NCBI RefSeq assembly: GCF_000599985.1
Contig: NZ_CP007445.1
Coordinates: forward strand, 248,001-312,000
Direction: 5' to 3'
Source of the DNA: Gilliamella apicola
Lineage (GTDB): Bacteria; Pseudomonadota; Gammaproteobacteria; Enterobacterales; Orbaceae
Length of the DNA: 64,000 nucleotides
Shown here: positions 62,957 to 64,000 of the stretch, piece by piece
Numbering within the stretch: the stretch's first letter is position 1
Layout: each line of letters begins with the position of its first letter
Program-made: the position numbers and the translations under genes
Notes under the pieces: generated by a model
Told to the model about the DNA's origin: nothing
The model's input: the letters and a program-made list of their open reading frames with translations, nothing else
Database searches by the model: none

Positions 62957-63886
62957 TTAATTACTACTAAATTTGTTCATACGTTCAATTGCCTGCTGAT
63001 AGGTAGTCATACATGCCGCTCCAATATATTCGACACTCACGGCTGCAAAAGCAGAACTAAATAACGCAGCTTGTTTAATATTTTGTCCATTAGCAATTTG
63101 AGCAGCTAAGGCTCCGTTGAAAGCATCTCCAGCACCAGTTGTATCAACAGGATTTGCTGGAAAGCAAGGGATCCAAGTTTTGGTTGAATGATCTGAAAGT
63201 AGTGAACCTTTTGCTCCCATAGTGATGATAATTTTCTTAACACCTTTTTGGTGTAGATAATCAGCAGCATATTCTGCACTTTCTTTATCAGTGATTTTTT
63301 GACCTGTAAGAAGATAAGCTTCTGTTTCATTGGGGGTTAACAAATCAACTTTTGATAATAACTTATCACTAACAGGTTGAAATGGTGCTGGATTTAAAAT
63401 AGTAAATGCATTGCTATTATTAGCAATATCAATTACTTGATTGATAGCCGAGAGATTATTCTCAAGTTGGACTAATACTACATCTGCACATTTTATTGCT
63501 GGTTCACATTTTTTAATTTCTTCTTCTGTTACAATCATATTTGTACCAGGATCGACAGAAATCATATTTTCAGCATTTTTTCCAGCAACATAAATTAATG
63601 CATTGCCTGTAGCTCGTTCATTTGAACTTAATATTGTTACAGCATTAAACCCTACTTCTTTGAGATGACGGCGAGCAAAATAACCAAAATCATCTTCTCC
63701 TATTTTTCCTATATAGTGAACATTTGCTCCTGCTTTCAATGCTGCTGTCGCTTGATTAGCCCCTTTTCCTCCTGCTGAGATCTTACTTGAACTGGCAACC
63801 AATGATTCACCAGGCATAGGAAAACGATCTAAAAATGCAGTTATATCAAGATTAAAAGATCCGAAAACACAAACTTTTCCTTTCAT
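62957..63886 (-). CDS. PfkB-family sugar kinase, ribokinase-like
   Basis: 309 residues. Family signatures: N-terminal GGKGANQATAALKAGA near 39-54, glycine pattern IGEDDFG and the C-terminal catalytic DTTGAGDAFNGALAAQ near 249 with the base Asp. NPAPFQP near 166 and LTPNETEAYLLTG near 183 place it with ribokinases. Possible substrates are ribose, deoxyribose or another furanose; the FucP-like carrier next to it recalls the Salmonella deoK-deoP pair. I do not name it RbsK on that ground. Confidence 0.8.
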   Translation of the reverse strand: MKGKVCVFGSFNLDITAFLDRFPMPGESLVASSSKISAGGKGANQATAALKAGANVHYIGKIGEDDFGYFARRHLKEVGFNAVTILSSNERATGNALIYVAGKNAENMISVDPGTNMIVTEEEIKKCEPAIKCADVVLVQLENNLSAINQVIDIANNSNAFTILNPAPFQPVSDKLLSKVDLLTPNETEAYLLTGQKITDKESAEYAADYLHQKGVKKIIITMGAKGSLLSDHSTKTWIPCFPANPVDTTGAGDAFNGALAAQIANGQNIKQAALFSSAFAAVSVEYIGAACMTTYQQAIERMNKFSSN

Positions 63887-63901
63887 TTAATTGTCCTTTT
63901 A

Positions 63902-64000
63902 CTATTTGATAGTTTTAATAGCGTTATTGATATCAGTCGTCATTTTTTTCCAAGCTTCATCTAAAGAGAGATTCTTTTTAAATAGTCCTGAGCTTCCCAT
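63902..64000 (-). CDS. C-terminal end of a probable sugar-binding protein (partial)
   Basis: The minus-strand frame enters from the window edge and ends at the TAG at 63902-63904. The visible tail LSLDEAWKKMTTDINNAIKT has the look of the last helix of family-1 extracellular solute-binding proteins. It lies 15 bases before the kinase gene on the same strand, so it belongs to the same operon. Only 32 codons are seen; the family call is tentative. Confidence 0.5.
   Translation of the reverse strand: MGSSGLFKKNLSLDEAWKKMTTDINNAIKTIK

Noticed and set aside
62957-63886. Naming the kinase RbsK or DeoK
   Set aside because: PfkB motifs are shared by both, and neighbours (FucP-like carrier, VOC protein) do not settle the substrate.

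Overview
The window is AT-rich chromosomal DNA of a gammaproteobacterium. The complete 16S gene, the many E. coli/Haemophilus-type orthologues (aroF, rhlB, nrdDG, cbrA, lpxL, rlmM, lpoA, gyrA) and the base composition point to the family Orbaceae, most likely a Gilliamella-like gut symbiont. The genus is inferred by eye; I could not run a search. Almost all of the window is a compact core chromosome. I see no prophage, IS element, CRISPR array or integron.

Layout. 0-3.4 kb: an accessory group consisting of an arginase-fold enzyme translationally coupled to an upstream gene, facing a four-gene operon (HAD phosphatase, alpha/beta hydrolase, two small SMR-like membrane proteins). 3.4-5.6 kb: an RstA/RstB-like two-component system followed by a decayed MFS gene. 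6.1-14 kb: glnS, a 1.2-kb stretch with degraded genes (including an endonuclease V-like remnant), purL and aroF. The aroF upstream region carries three TyrR-box matches. 14.3-20.8 kb: apbE, a lysR gene, a free FMN reductase, a three-domain flavoenzyme (FMN reductase, covalent-FMN domain, fumarate-reductase-like FAD domain) and an OFA-type transporter. This is the most interesting system in the window. It looks like a soluble NAD(P)H-driven 2-enoate reductase whose substrate is probably not fumarate.

20.8-30.6 kb: aroB, the glutamine-dependent NAD synthetase gene nadE with the PII gene glnB, a small secreted protein, the competence regulator sxy/tfoX, rhlB, a trxA with an unusual CRPC active site, rho and gnd. 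31-37 kb: anaerobic ribonucleotide reductase nrdDG behind two NrdR boxes, carbonic anhydrase, cbrA, and yjiX-yjiA without their usual transporter partner. 37-43 kb: murA, yajL, fieF, pfkA, a small GNAT protein and an acyltransferase.

43.2-48.7 kb: a complete rRNA operon with P1/P2 promoters, boxA, 16S, tRNA-Ile(GAU), tRNA-Ala(UGC), 23S, 5S and a terminator. 48.9-61.1 kb: ygjV, the coupled rppH-lgt-thyA operon, lpxL, rlmM, the lpoA-yraN-diaA operon, gyrA and gltP. 61.2-64 kb: the end of a sugar-use operon on the minus strand (binding-protein tail, PfkB kinase, FucP-like symporter, VOC protein).

Several genes fit a facultative anaerobe in a sugar-rich host: phosphofructokinase and gnd, class III ribonucleotide reductase, the flavin-based reductase as a possible electron sink, and sugar uptake. 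A 42-base element occurs three times in intergenic DNA with exact length conservation and is not explained by any feature I recognise.
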